Shown: in pieces, positions 28,001-36,195 of the stretch
Position numbering within the stretch: position 1 is the stretch's first letter
How the letters are laid out: every line of letters begins with the position of its first letter
Assembly (NCBI RefSeq): GCF_029854705.2
Contig: NZ_CP139035.1
Span: 496,001-560,000, forward strand
Direction of reading: 5' to 3'
DNA from: Akkermansia sp. N21116
GTDB taxonomy: Bacteria > Verrucomicrobiota > Verrucomicrobiia > Verrucomicrobiales > Akkermansiaceae
Length of the DNA: 64,000 nucleotides
The notes under the pieces: model-generated
The model's database searches: none
The model's input: only the letters and a program-made list of their open reading frames with translations
What the model was told of the DNA's origin: nothing
Translations under genes and position numbers: made by a program

Positions 28001-29036
28001 CGATGACGGCGCGCGCGGAGAATTGATAGTTATCCTTCTCCCCATTCAGGGATTCCTTGATTCCTCCGTTGTCCTTCTGGCTTTCTTTGTAGCGCTTGCC
28101 GTCTTCGAACAGGATACCTTTTTCGTCTTCTTTCCAGAAATCGCGGTTATAGGCGTTCAGGTGGCCTTGGTAAAAGGCGAACTTCGGCAGCAAGACCGGA
28201 TTGCCGGTGAGTTGGTAGAAGTCATTGAGGAGGGGAGTTGCGCCGTCATTGATCATGAAGAAAACATCCAGATAGCCGTCCTCATGGTGCAGATTGACAA
28301 CAGACTTGTCTTTGGAACCAAAGTCATATGCGCCTTTTTTGAAAGTATGCCACAGAAGGCCATAACCGTTGGTGGACCAGTAGAAAGGAGCGGGGGAAGC
28401 AACGCCGCCATCCGTCCAGCTGTTCTGGTTTTCGATAGAAATCACCTTGCCTTTGTGAGAAAAGCGTCCGTTCTGCACGCCTCCGCCGTAGAAGTATTCG
28501 TCCGGACTGGTTTTCAGAGTCAGTTCCGCTTTATGCTTTTCCAACACGACGGGAGCGATCTGTTCGAAGGCTACAGAATTGTCCTTCAGGTTGATCACCT
28601 TCATCAGAGATGTCTTCTTGTCGATCTCGATGCGGATTTTTCCCGTGGTAATTTTGACCAGATCTCCGTCTTTATCGATATCAAGTTTCGATACCGGGCG
28701 GCGGGGATTATCAACGAGGATTTTTGCCTCGGGTTTGGCTTGAGGGTCACGGATGATTCCTCCATTGTCGTCGCGGAAGATACGGAAGATGTTGTCACCG
28801 TAGAAATCGAGAGTCATGCGGTGATCCTTCCCAAGAAGGATTTCGACAGTTGTCGGATTGATCTGGTGCGCATCCGTAACGGTTTCATACTGCAGGGAGT
28901 CTTTGGCAGCATTTACGGTAGCACTTGCCGAGGCCGACGCAGAAGCTGCCGGAGCAGTGCCGGACAGAAGGAAAGACAGACTGCATCCAAGCAGGGCCGT
29001 CTTTTGGAGGATGTGATGATTAAATGGTTTTTCCAT
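25062..29036 (-). CDS. Secreted GH31 glycosidase with FN3, F5/8-type, dockerin and cohesin-like modules
   Basis: 1324 aa from the ATG at 29036, chosen because MEKPFNHHILQKTALLGCSL begins a clear signal peptide ending in an alanine/serine-rich cleavage region. The GH31 barrel has the nucleophile in VLKTDVAWVG (D432) and the acid/base in IWSGDQTGG (D484). The wording around both sites resembles the GH31 subgroup with alpha-N-acetylgalactosaminidase activity, but substrate is inference. After the barrel come an FN3-like domain (about 875-950), an F5/8/CBM32-like domain (955-1095), a type I dockerin with two calcium loops (DINNDGKIDRND, DINKNGLIDAYD), a highly charged Glu/Lys linker and a cohesin-like C-terminus. 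It probably acts on host mucin glycans. Confidence 0.88.
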   Translation of the reverse strand: MEKPFNHHILQKTALLGCSLSFLLSGTAPAASASASASATVNAAKDSLQYETVTDAHQINPTTVEILLGKDHRMTLDFYGDNIFRIFRDDNGGIIRDPQAKPEAKILVDNPRRPVSKLDIDKDGDLVKITTGKIRIEIDKKTSLMKVINLKDNSVAFEQIAPVVLEKHKAELTLKTSPDEYFYGGGVQNGRFSHKGKVISIENQNSWTDGGVASPAPFYWSTNGYGLLWHTFKKGAYDFGSKDKSVVNLHHEDGYLDVFFMINDGATPLLNDFYQLTGNPVLLPKFAFYQGHLNAYNRDFWKEDEKGILFEDGKRYKESQKDNGGIKESLNGEKDNYQFSARAVIDRYKNHDMPLGWILPNDGYGAGYGQTETLDGNIQNLKDLAGYAKKHGVEIGLWTQSDLHPKPEISALLQRDIVKEVRDAGVRVLKTDVAWVGAGYSFGLNGITDVAQIMTYYGNNSRPFIISLDGWAGTQRYAGIWSGDQTGGAWEYIRFHIPTYIGSGLSGQPNIGSDMDGIFGGKNLVVNTRDFQWKTFTPLELNMDGWGANEKYPHALGEPATSINRWYLKLKSELIPYTYSIAKEAVTGQPIIRAMFLEEANPYTLGKATQYQFLYGPYFLIAPIYKETKTDKDGNDIRNGIYMPQGQWVDYFTGDLYAGGKIYNEIDAPIWKLPVFVKNGAIIPMANPNNNIAEINPNIRIYELYPYGHTKFTTYDDDGTTEAYKAGKGVKTLIESNADGKGNAVITIHPSVGDFKGFVKNKATEFRINVTEKPSKVSASIGKDAVQLEEAKSLGDFNTRDNVFFYDAAPNLNRFATKDSEFAKTVVTKNPQLLVKLAPSDITANPTVLTVEGFRFSPSDKRLITSGKLTAPANAQVKEEAREPYSLTPSWEPVANADYYEIQFDGMIYSTIKGTEFLFEDLVPETSYSFDVRAVNKDGYSDWATTKATTKANPLEFAIPGIVGEASVPSQGNSLDKLFDFKEKDGWHTKHSQEAVPFDLIMDLKTINKLDKFHYIPREDAGNGTFLKGSVAYSMDKDKWVEAGTFEWPKDKEVKTFTFKDAPAARYIKINVTEGVGKYGSGQEIYVFKVPGTESYLPGDINNDGKIDRNDLTSYTNYTGLRKGDSDFEGYISNGDINKNGLIDAYDISVVATQLNDDDEDEAVEEEDQAAEEAKKDDEKKEEKKDGDEKTEEKKVDQLDGKLVISTPKKDYSQGEIIEITVKGDNLNLVNALSFALPYNPADYEFVGVEPKNIQKMENLTNDRLHTNGTKALYPTFVNIGDKKTLQGSEDLFVLKFKAKRDLKFDLKPIDGMLVDRKLNSKKF

Positions 29037-29646
29037 TATCTTGTTTTTTGGGAGTTTACCTATCAAATGGTGCAGAGGCTGGAAGAGAACAGTCGTGGGA
29101 CGACCTGGAGGTTCGGGTTGTGACCATATGTTGTTGTGCAATGGGGATACCGGACTATTCTGTAATTTGGATTTTCTGTATCATATCTTTTGTCTCGTAT
29201 CTCACAAGACGAAAGAGTGTGTTACTGCGTTTCCTACATACGTAGGGATTAGAATGGATCTGATCAATGATTTCTGTCATGCGTGAATTTGCGAACATAT
29301 GGATTACTTTCGTGTGTGGAAGGGACCTCTGAGATTACCGGTATCGCTGGCGAATGATGTCTATAGGCCAATCCTGGTATTTTTGTTTGTCTGGTGTTGG
29401 TCAATGAGTTTTGTGATTCCAAAATATTGGGTATCAACGTTCCTCAAAAACGGAATGACGTCATTATGGTCTTTATTTATCGGTTTTGCTCAACGAATTT
29501 GCTGATTGCGATGTATTAACTTCAAGCTGTTGCATTACAGGAAAATCCGGTGCTCCGCTCAGTTACTTGATGATCTGTGCTGTGTCCTTTGAGAGTGACT
29601 TCAAGGGTTATGGCAGTAGAAAACCGGAACTTTTATCAATCAAGCT
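29037..29646. other. Non-coding region between GH31 and the channel-like gene
   Basis: About 610 bases holding the divergent promoters. A small palindrome CCTAC-ATAC-GTAGG lies near 29233. Short frames (for example 29299-29505) have no convincing features. No operator consensus recognised. Confidence 0.4.
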
Positions 29647-30714
29647 ATGAACTGGATAACTCAAACCTTAGTCTGTGCACTGGGAATATGGATGATCCTG
29701 ATGGTCGTTCGGTCCGCATGTAAAACCGCCTTGATCAATTTGCCTTCCAGTGAAATTGTGACTCGCACGCTCTTACGAATCGAGTACGGCTGTTTCGTCG
29801 TTTTGAATGTCAGGAAAATGTCCCCCGAAAAAAGGCAGAAATGCCTGTATTGGTTTGGTCCGGTGTTTTTGTTTGCCTGCATCGCCACCTATTTTTTTAT
29901 TACGATGTTTGGTTTTGCCCTGATTTACTGGGTTACGGATTCGGAAACGACTTGGTGGCGTTCTCTTATTTCCAGCGGGTCCGCTCTCAGTACGTTGGGA
30001 TTCTCTACTCCTCCTACTTCGATGGGGCAATTCCTGGCAATCCTTGAAGGAGGAGTCGGACTTGGCATTATCGTCTTCCTGCTCACGTTTATCCCCGGTT
30101 ATCAGAGTATCGTTCAACAACGGGAAGAAATGAGTGCTCATTTGTATGCTCGTACCCATTCCTCACCGGATTGCGGGGCCTTTTATGAGTGGGCCGCCAC
30201 AGCCGGGTTGAAGGACAGTCTCGGGGAGGTATGGAACAAGTGGGAAGATTTCCTTCGTACCATCGGTGATACGCATTCGGAATCCCTCATTCTCGTTTTC
30301 ACTCCTTCTTCTCATCTGGGGCAATCGTGGGTCGTTTCCGTTTTTACCATGCTGGATGCAGCCAATCTGGCAGCGACTACTTTAAAGGGACAGGGAAGGA
30401 TCGAAGCGGAAATCTGCCTCACTGAAGGCATCAAATCTCTGGAAATGACGGCGGAATTACTCCAGATGCACCATGGACCGGCACCATCCGAATGCTTGCA
30501 AAAGGATTGCTATGATGCCCTTTGCCAAAGATTGGCTGCCAAAGGGTATGAATTGGAAGAAGACGGGGAAAAATCCTGGATTGAATTCAGAGACAACCGT
30601 TCCCGTTACGAACACATCCTCGTTTCCCTGTCTTCCACTCTGTTCGTCGATCTGAAACCAAGCCTTCTGCGTTTCAGGGAAGGCGGCGGCGATACGGGAA
30701 ACGCGATTCGGTAG
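29647..30714 (+). CDS. Two-TM ion-channel-like membrane protein
   Basis: 355 aa. An N-terminal membrane helix is followed by a helix at about 71-96, a re-entrant segment SSGSALSTLGFSTPP (109-123) and another helix at 128-151. The TLGFS core looks like a degenerate potassium-channel filter (TVGYG type), so this is probably an ion-channel-2-like protein. The remaining 200 residues are soluble and helical (EVWNKWEDFLRTIGDTH, LEMTAELLQMH). No regulatory RCK motif seen. Ion selectivity cannot be told from sequence. Confidence 0.65.
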   Translation: MNWITQTLVCALGIWMILMVVRSACKTALINLPSSEIVTRTLLRIEYGCFVVLNVRKMSPEKRQKCLYWFGPVFLFACIATYFFITMFGFALIYWVTDSETTWWRSLISSGSALSTLGFSTPPTSMGQFLAILEGGVGLGIIVFLLTFIPGYQSIVQQREEMSAHLYARTHSSPDCGAFYEWAATAGLKDSLGEVWNKWEDFLRTIGDTHSESLILVFTPSSHLGQSWVVSVFTMLDAANLAATTLKGQGRIEAEICLTEGIKSLEMTAELLQMHHGPAPSECLQKDCYDALCQRLAAKGYELEEDGEKSWIEFRDNRSRYEHILVSLSSTLFVDLKPSLLRFREGGGDTGNAIR

Positions 30715-30754
30715 GAAAGCCTGTTCTTGTTTCCCCATGGATTGACATCCATGC

Positions 30755-30800
30755 AAAACATCCTGTTCCGGAGTTAATGATCCGAAACAGGATGTTTTTT
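30755..30800. terminator. Bidirectional terminator between the channel gene and galM
   Basis: Arms AAAACATCCTGTT-CGG / CCG-AACAGGATGTTTT around AGTTAATGAT, with a T-run on the plus strand and an A-run giving T's on the minus strand. It serves both convergent genes. Confidence 0.85.
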
Positions 30801-30822
30801 GCTCATGAAATAGTATCCGGTC

Positions 30823-31977
30823 TTACCGGACGCTGAATTTGTATACCGATTCCTGGGAATATTCCTGTCCGGGGCGCAGGACGGAAGACGGAAAGTTTTT
30901 GTGATTTGGCGCATCGGGGAAGTTCTGGCATTCGAGAGCGATTCCGCTGCGGAAGTTATGCTTGTCCCCCCTTTTGCCGATGTCCTTGCCATCCATGAAG
31001 TTGCCACTATAGAACTGTAACCCCGGCTGGTCTGTCAGGATATCCATGACAATGCCGGTTGAGGGTTCATAGAGTTCGGCCGCTTCGATGAGTTCGCCGG
31101 GTTTGGCGTTCTCAGGACGGTCAAGAACCCAATTGTGGTCGTATCCTTTGCCGAATTTCAAATCCCGGTTGGGGGAGTTGATTCGCTTGCCGATGGGGGC
31201 CGGCTTGCGAAAATCGAAGGGTGTCTTGTCTACTCCGGCCAGTTCACCCGTGGGAATAGCCTGGCTGTCTGTGGGGGTATACCGGCTGCCGTGGATAGTA
31301 AGCAAGTGCGAGTTGGTGGAACTGGCACTGGTTCCATGCAAATTGAAGTAGCTGTGGTTCGTCGGGTTCAGGACGGTTGGAGCATCCGTTGTGGCTCTGT
31401 ACGAGATCCTCAGGGAATTGTCGTCGGTCAATGTATAAGTGACCGATAGAGTGACGGTTCCCGGGTATCCTTCTTCTCCGTCGGGGGAAATGTAGGTGAG
31501 CTTCAGGCATTTTTCCCCCTGGGCGTTGGTGAATGGCCGTGCCGTCCAGATCCGGTTGCCGAACCCGATCTTGCCTCCGTGCAAATGATTACCTTTTTCG
31601 TTGCGGGTGACATTGTATTTTTTGCCATCCAGCGTAAATTGCCCCTTGGCGATGCGGTTGCCATAGCGTCCGACAATCGGTCCGGCGTACTTGTCCGTGG
31701 CTTTCAGGTACTCGTCCAATCCCTCATATCCCCAGACGACGTCTTTGAAGGAACCATCCCGGGAGGGTACCCACAGGCTGACTATACGACCGCCGTAATT
31801 GGTAATTTGGGCGGTCATTCCGTTCTTGTTGGAGAGAGTGTAGAGACATACTTCCCTGCCGTCCATGGTCTTGTGGAACCGGGCGGATGGCAGGGGAGTC
31901 ACGCTTGCATCGGGCGATGGCGAACATGATAGCATGGCCGTCCCCAGAAGGAGATAGGAGAGTAGCTTGAATGTCAT
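30823..31977 (-). CDS. galM: Aldose 1-epimerase (mutarotase), exported
   Basis: 384 aa. It has an N-terminal hydrophobic signal ending LLGTAMLSC, an imperfect lipobox, so it is probably a lipoprotein of the periplasm. The galactose mutarotase family is clear from ITNYGGRIVSLWVP, VGRYGNRIAKGQF and LHGGKIGFG; catalytic histidine in NPTNHSYFNLHG and glutamate in ALECQNFPDAPNH. It interconverts the anomers of sugars such as galactose or glucose. Last gene of the kduI-kduD-exuT operon, 37 bases after exuT, so it may prepare released monosaccharides for uptake. Confidence 0.9.
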   Translation of the reverse strand: MTFKLLSYLLLGTAMLSCSPSPDASVTPLPSARFHKTMDGREVCLYTLSNKNGMTAQITNYGGRIVSLWVPSRDGSFKDVVWGYEGLDEYLKATDKYAGPIVGRYGNRIAKGQFTLDGKKYNVTRNEKGNHLHGGKIGFGNRIWTARPFTNAQGEKCLKLTYISPDGEEGYPGTVTLSVTYTLTDDNSLRISYRATTDAPTVLNPTNHSYFNLHGTSASSTNSHLLTIHGSRYTPTDSQAIPTGELAGVDKTPFDFRKPAPIGKRINSPNRDLKFGKGYDHNWVLDRPENAKPGELIEAAELYEPSTGIVMDILTDQPGLQFYSGNFMDGKDIGKRGDKHNFRSGIALECQNFPDAPNHKNFPSSVLRPGQEYSQESVYKFSVR

Positions 31978-32014
31978 TGCCGGGACAAAACGTGTGAAAG
32001 AGGCTAATATCCGG

Positions 32015-33460
32015 TTAGATGATTACCGGCTTGTACTTGGGTACGAGGACTTTCATGATGATCCAGCCGACCAAATAGGCCAGGGCGCAGATGATGAACA
32101 TGATGAAGTAGCCGGCTTCCAGTCCCTCGAATCCCATGAAAGTGACGTGGGCGTCTTCACAGTGGTCGAAGAGGTTGCCGGAGCCCTTTTGCAGCAGGGC
32201 GGAGCCAAGTCCCCCGGCCATGCCGCCGATACCCGTGATGGTGGCGATAGCGGATTTTGGGAACATGTCGCCGATGGTGGAAAAGATATTGGCGGACCAT
32301 GCCTGATGGGCTGCACCGGCCAAACCGATGAGACAGACGGGAATCCAGACCGAGAGGGAGCCTAGCGGCTGGGCAAAGAGGACCAGCACCGGGAAGAAGG
32401 CAAAGATGAGCATCGCTTTCATGCGGCCCGCATAGGGGTTCATGCCCTTGTTGATGAAGTGGGTCGGTAGCCAGCCTCCGATGATGGAAAGCAGCGTGAT
32501 CAAGTACAAGACGAAGATCATCGGGGCGCTCTGGGTAGAGTCAAGGCCGTATACTTTGCTGAGATAGGCGGGAGCCCACAAAAGGTAGAACCACCAGACG
32601 CCGTCCGTCATGAACTTGCCGACGGCAAAGGCCCAGGTCTGACGGTAGGTGAAACTCTGCAACAGGCTGATTTTTTTGCCTTCTTTCTCTTCAGTTTGTT
32701 CCACTTTGGAAACTTCGTCCTTGTCCTGCTGGATGTAAGCGAGTTCTGCGGCACTGACTCTGGGGTTTTGATCCGGCTTCTTATAAAGGAAGACCCAGAA
32801 GCCCATCCAGAGGAAGCCGAGGGCGCCGATGATGATGAAGGACATTTCCCAGCCGTAGGCTGCGGCGATGAAGGGGATGGTTAGCGGGGCGAGTAGAGCT
32901 CCTGCTGTAGCTCCCGCATTGAAAATACTGGTCGAGAAGGCTCGGTCTTTCTTGGGGAAGTATTCCGCGGTAGCCTTGATCGCAGCCGGAAAGTTGCCTG
33001 CTTCACCGATGGCCAGCACACAGCGGGCGATGATAAACAGGGTAACGCTGACGTTGACGATGCGGGCGGTATCGTTGATATGGGAAATAACTTCTTTGGC
33101 TTCTTCGAATCCGACGAACCAGGTCCCGTCGAGAATGCCTGCCGTGGCAATGCCGCAGTAGGCGTGGACGCAGGCGCCCAGCGACCAGATGCCGATGGAC
33201 CAGAGATAGCCTTTCTTGGTATCCATCCAGTCGACGAATCGACCGGCAAAGAGCATGCCGATGGCATAAACCAGGGAGAACAAGGCTGTGATATTGCCGT
33301 AATCGGTATTGGTCCAGTGGAATTCCGGAGCGATGAAGTCAGCCCAGGTCAGGGACAGGACCTGGCGGTCCATGTAGTTGACTGTCGTAGCGAAGAAGAG
33401 CATGGCGCAGATGATCCAGCGGTAGCGGGTCATAGTGCCTCCTTGAGATTGTGTCGTCAT
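32015..33460 (-). CDS. exuT: MFS transporter, hexuronate (ExuT-like)
   Basis: 481 aa with about twelve membrane helices. The signature NYMDRQVLSL in helix 1 and the conserved IGEAGNFPAAIKATAEYFPKK segment are those of the anion:cation symporter (hexuronate/glucarate) branch of MFS. A charged loop of about 40 residues separates the two halves. In the kdu operon it most likely imports hexuronates or unsaturated uronates. It follows kduD by 21 bases. Uniport versus proton symport is not visible; proton symport is the family norm. Confidence 0.87.
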   Translation of the reverse strand: MTTQSQGGTMTRYRWIICAMLFFATTVNYMDRQVLSLTWADFIAPEFHWTNTDYGNITALFSLVYAIGMLFAGRFVDWMDTKKGYLWSIGIWSLGACVHAYCGIATAGILDGTWFVGFEEAKEVISHINDTARIVNVSVTLFIIARCVLAIGEAGNFPAAIKATAEYFPKKDRAFSTSIFNAGATAGALLAPLTIPFIAAAYGWEMSFIIIGALGFLWMGFWVFLYKKPDQNPRVSAAELAYIQQDKDEVSKVEQTEEKEGKKISLLQSFTYRQTWAFAVGKFMTDGVWWFYLLWAPAYLSKVYGLDSTQSAPMIFVLYLITLLSIIGGWLPTHFINKGMNPYAGRMKAMLIFAFFPVLVLFAQPLGSLSVWIPVCLIGLAGAAHQAWSANIFSTIGDMFPKSAIATITGIGGMAGGLGSALLQKGSGNLFDHCEDAHVTFMGFEGLEAGYFIMFIICALAYLVGWIIMKVLVPKYKPVII

Positions 33461-33481
33461 ATCGGTATACAGTATCTCGGA

Positions 33482-34279
33482 TTAGTTTTCGTTGGACGCT
33501 TTACCAAGCGTGGCGAGGATGCCGCCGTCTACATACAGGATGTGTCCGTTGACAAAGTTGGATGCTTCCGAAGCCAGGAAAATAGCCGTACCGGCGAGAT
33601 CCTCCGGATTTCCCCATCGTGCGGCAGGAGTGCGTTTAAGGATAAATTCGTTGAAGGGATTGCCGTTAACGCGGATGGGTGCCGTCTGGCTGGTGGCGAA
33701 GTAACCCGGTCCGATGCCATTGACCTGGATATTGTACCGGGCCCATTCCGTAGCGAGATTCTTGGTGAGCATCTTGAGACCTCCCTTGGCGGCTGCGTAG
33801 GCGGAGACGGTGTCGCGACCTACTTCACTCATCATCGAGCACATGTTGATGATTTTGCCGCAGCCTCGTTCCTTCATGCCGCGGGCGACGCGGCGGGACA
33901 TCAGGAAGGGGGCTGTCAGATCGATGTTAATCACCTGGTTCCAATCCTCCAGACTCATTTCCAGAGCAGGAATGCGCTTAATGATGCCGGCATTGTTGAC
34001 AAGAATGTCGATGGGGCCGACTTCCTGTTCGATGCGGGTGATGTTTTCATCAATCAAATCCTCCCGGGTGACGTCGAAGACGTAGGGATGGGCGGTAATG
34101 CCGGCAGAGGCGTATTCTTCGACGGCCTGAGCGAGTTTTTCCGGATTGGAACCATTGATGACGATGGTCGCCCCGGCTTGTCCGAGGCCGATGGCGACGG
34201 CCATGCCGAGACCGTGGGAACTTCCCGTAATGAGGGCGATTTTTCCATCGAGGCGGAAGAGATCAATTCCTTGAGACAT
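33482..34279 (-). CDS. kduD: 2-deoxy-D-gluconate 3-dehydrogenase / gluconate 5-dehydrogenase (SDR)
   Basis: 265 aa from the ATG at 34279; an upstream extension of the frame is proline/histidine-rich and not family-like. Cofactor loop TGSSHGLG (18-25), NNAG (95-98) and the catalytic S148, Y161, K165 set are all present. In pectin and glycosaminoglycan breakdown this enzyme reduces 2,5-diketo-3-deoxygluconate to KDG. It is paired with kduI 53 bases upstream. The alternative name gluconate 5-dehydrogenase is common for this subfamily; the context favours KduD. Confidence 0.88.
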   Translation of the reverse strand: MSQGIDLFRLDGKIALITGSSHGLGMAVAIGLGQAGATIVINGSNPEKLAQAVEEYASAGITAHPYVFDVTREDLIDENITRIEQEVGPIDILVNNAGIIKRIPALEMSLEDWNQVINIDLTAPFLMSRRVARGMKERGCGKIINMCSMMSEVGRDTVSAYAAAKGGLKMLTKNLATEWARYNIQVNGIGPGYFATSQTAPIRVNGNPFNEFILKRTPAARWGNPEDLAGTAIFLASEASNFVNGHILYVDGGILATLGKASNEN

Positions 34280-34332
34280 AAGTAAAACAAAGATTGGAGT
34301 GAAAAGAAAGAAGGAGAGGATGGGAGAGGGGG

Positions 34333-35175
34333 TTATTTCAGATCGGTGGCCGTGCAGCCGTCCATATCGTTGTAGTCGAGATTCTCTCCTGCCATGCCCC
34401 AGATGAAAGTGTAATTGCTGGTGGCGCAGGCAGAGTGGATGGACCACGACGGGGAGATTACGGCTTGCTCGCGCTTCATCCAGATGTGGCGCGTTTCGTC
34501 GATTTCGCCCATGAAGTGACAGACCGCGTTTTTGTCGCAGAAGTCAAAGTAGAAGTAGGCTTCCATGCGGCGGTTGTGAGTGTGTGGCGGCATCGTGTTC
34601 CAGACGCTGCCGGGCTTGAGCTCGGTCATGCCCATTTGAAGCTGGCATGTTTGCAGGACTTCCCGGACGATCATGCGGTTGATGACCCGGTGATTGCTTT
34701 CTTCCAGAGTCCCGAGTTCCAGAATGACGGCATCTTTCTTGGTAACCTTGCGCGTTGGGTACGACGTATGAGCGGGGGCGGAGTTGAAATAGAATTTGGC
34801 GGGGGCGGTCTTGTCGCAACTGGAGAAGATAATCTCTTTGTTGCCGCGGCCGATGTAAAGGGCTTCCTTGTGACCGATTTCGTATTCGGTTCCCTCGACG
34901 GAGACTTTTCCTGCTCCTCCGACATTGATGAGGCCGATCTCACGGCGTTCCGTGAAGAATTCGGCACGCAGGGCGTCGACGGGTTCGAGCTTCAAGGCTT
35001 CATCTACCGGATGAATACCGCCGACGATCAGACGATCATACATGGAATAAACCAAGTTGATTTCATCTGCGGTAAAGAGGGTTTCGATCAGGAAGTCTTC
35101 CCGGAGCCGGGAAGTATCGTAGGATTTGGCATCGCGGGGATTTGCAGCGTAACGAAGCTGAAAATTGATTTTCAT
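34333..35175 (-). CDS. kduI: 5-dehydro-4-deoxy-D-glucuronate isomerase
   Basis: 280 aa from MKINFQLRYA at 35175. The zinc ligands HTHNRRMEAYF (H198, H200, E205) and H247 (SIHSACA) sit where the E. coli enzyme has H196, H198, E203 and H245. It converts 5-keto-4-deoxyuronate, the product left by unsaturated-uronate hydrolysis, to 2,5-diketo-3-deoxygluconate, the substrate of KduD. First gene of the four-gene operon. Confidence 0.93.
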   Translation of the reverse strand: MKINFQLRYAANPRDAKSYDTSRLREDFLIETLFTADEINLVYSMYDRLIVGGIHPVDEALKLEPVDALRAEFFTERREIGLINVGGAGKVSVEGTEYEIGHKEALYIGRGNKEIIFSSCDKTAPAKFYFNSAPAHTSYPTRKVTKKDAVILELGTLEESNHRVINRMIVREVLQTCQLQMGMTELKPGSVWNTMPPHTHNRRMEAYFYFDFCDKNAVCHFMGEIDETRHIWMKREQAVISPSWSIHSACATSNYTFIWGMAGENLDYNDMDGCTATDLK

Positions 35176-35483
35176 GGATAGAATAGAGATTTGAGAAATG
35201 ATGTTGTTGTATTCCAGTATACGGAGAGTAAAAGCTCCATATATCAATAAAACAATGACTCCTTCCAGTTTCTCATGTTAACGCCGGATGTCCATGATTT
35301 TCTTTGAGTGGCATGATTTTTAACGGACTTTTGACGGATTGCTTTCCAAGCCTATTGACAGATGGAGGAGTTATTCTAAAGTGCGAGAATGAATTTTTTC
35401 TGGAGAATTCCCAAATGATTCTGAGTTCTCATTGGGGTACTGATTTTGCTAACCGTGGTGAGCTTTTGTGTTCACAGTACGTC

Positions 35484-35669
35484 TCAATCGTCCGTAATTT
35501 CTGGGCGGCGGACATCCCAGCCGTCATGCTTACCGACACCGCCTTCTTTTGCAACAAACGCTACCACGAAGCCACAGATAACCCCGATACCCTCGACTAC
35601 AAACGCATGGCCGCCTGCGTTCTGGGTTTGTATGAGGCAGTCAAGGAATGCTCGGGTATTGTCAAATAG
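35484..35669 (+). pseudogene. C-terminal fragment of an M28 family aminopeptidase
   Basis: The frame reads SIVRNFWAADIPAVMLTDTA, then FFCNKRYHEATDNPDTLDY, the zinc-ligand histidine region and end of M28 peptidases (usually YHxPxDTPDTLDY). Only about 60 residues of a protein of 300 or more remain. Sequence before 35484 does not resemble the family and no signal peptide or other ligands are seen, so this is a remnant. Confidence 0.72.
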
Positions 35670-35711
35670 CCGAAAACATGAATTTGGCAGAATGCCGGAA
35701 TGGCCCGGGTT

Positions 35712-36032
35712 TTAACTGTTCTTGTTTTTGTACTCCGTTCCCCATGCGACCATGGCGTCCAAAACCGGTTTGAGACTGTAGCCTGTTTCAGTCAGTGTGT
35801 ACTCCACCCGTGGCGGTACTTCGGGGTACACTTTCCGGGTAAGCAGTCCGCTCTCTTCCATGGAGCGTAAATTAGCTGTCAGAACCTTTTGAGAGACGTG
35901 CCCGACAGACTTCTTTAATTCTCCAAAGCGTTTTGTTCCGTCCATCAAATCACGGATAATCAATACTTTCCAGCGATCTCGGATAAGCATCAAAGTGATT
36001 TCGACCGGGCAAGGCGGCAGTTCTTCCTTCAT
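35712..36032 (-). CDS. HxlR-family transcriptional regulator
   Basis: 106 aa. CPVEITLMLIRDRWKVLIIR followed by RFGELKKSVGHVSQKVLTANLRSMEESGL and the wing RVEYTLTETGYSL is the HxlR winged helix. The single cysteine C8 lies at the place where redox-sensing members (YodB type) have theirs. It is divergent from an NAD(P)-binding protein gene, the usual arrangement of these regulators with an oxidoreductase they control. A dyad lies between them. Confidence 0.92.
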   Translation of the reverse strand: MKEELPPCPVEITLMLIRDRWKVLIIRDLMDGTKRFGELKKSVGHVSQKVLTANLRSMEESGLLTRKVYPEVPPRVEYTLTETGYSLKPVLDAMVAWGTEYKNKNS

Positions 36033-36077
36033 AAAAGATCTATCGTTTCCAATGAGTAACTAAAGTACAATAAGGTG

Positions 36078-36097
36078 CTTACTTTACAAAAAGTAAG
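36078..36097. promoter_or_regulatory. Probable HxlR operator
   Basis: Inverted repeat CTTACTTT-ACAA-AAAGTAAG in the 163-base gap between the regulator and the divergent oxidoreductase. It resembles the TACT-N7-AGTA box bound by YodB-type regulators, with one extra spacer base. Confidence 0.6.
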
Positions 36098-36195
36098 TAG
36101 AGATATATGGTATACCATGCAAGCGAAAAAGTAATCGCTCGTCATCATCTTGGAGACAAGAGGGCAAAATAAAAATAGAAATGGAGATAGGTACT

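Noticed and set aside
27795-29123. 442-residue open frame on the plus strand inside the GH31 gene
   Set aside because: Antisense shadow of a clear glycosidase; no domain, no ribosome site and a composition unlike real proteins.
33080-34285. 401-residue plus-strand frame across exuT and kduD
   Set aside because: It lies opposite two recognised genes and has no family features.
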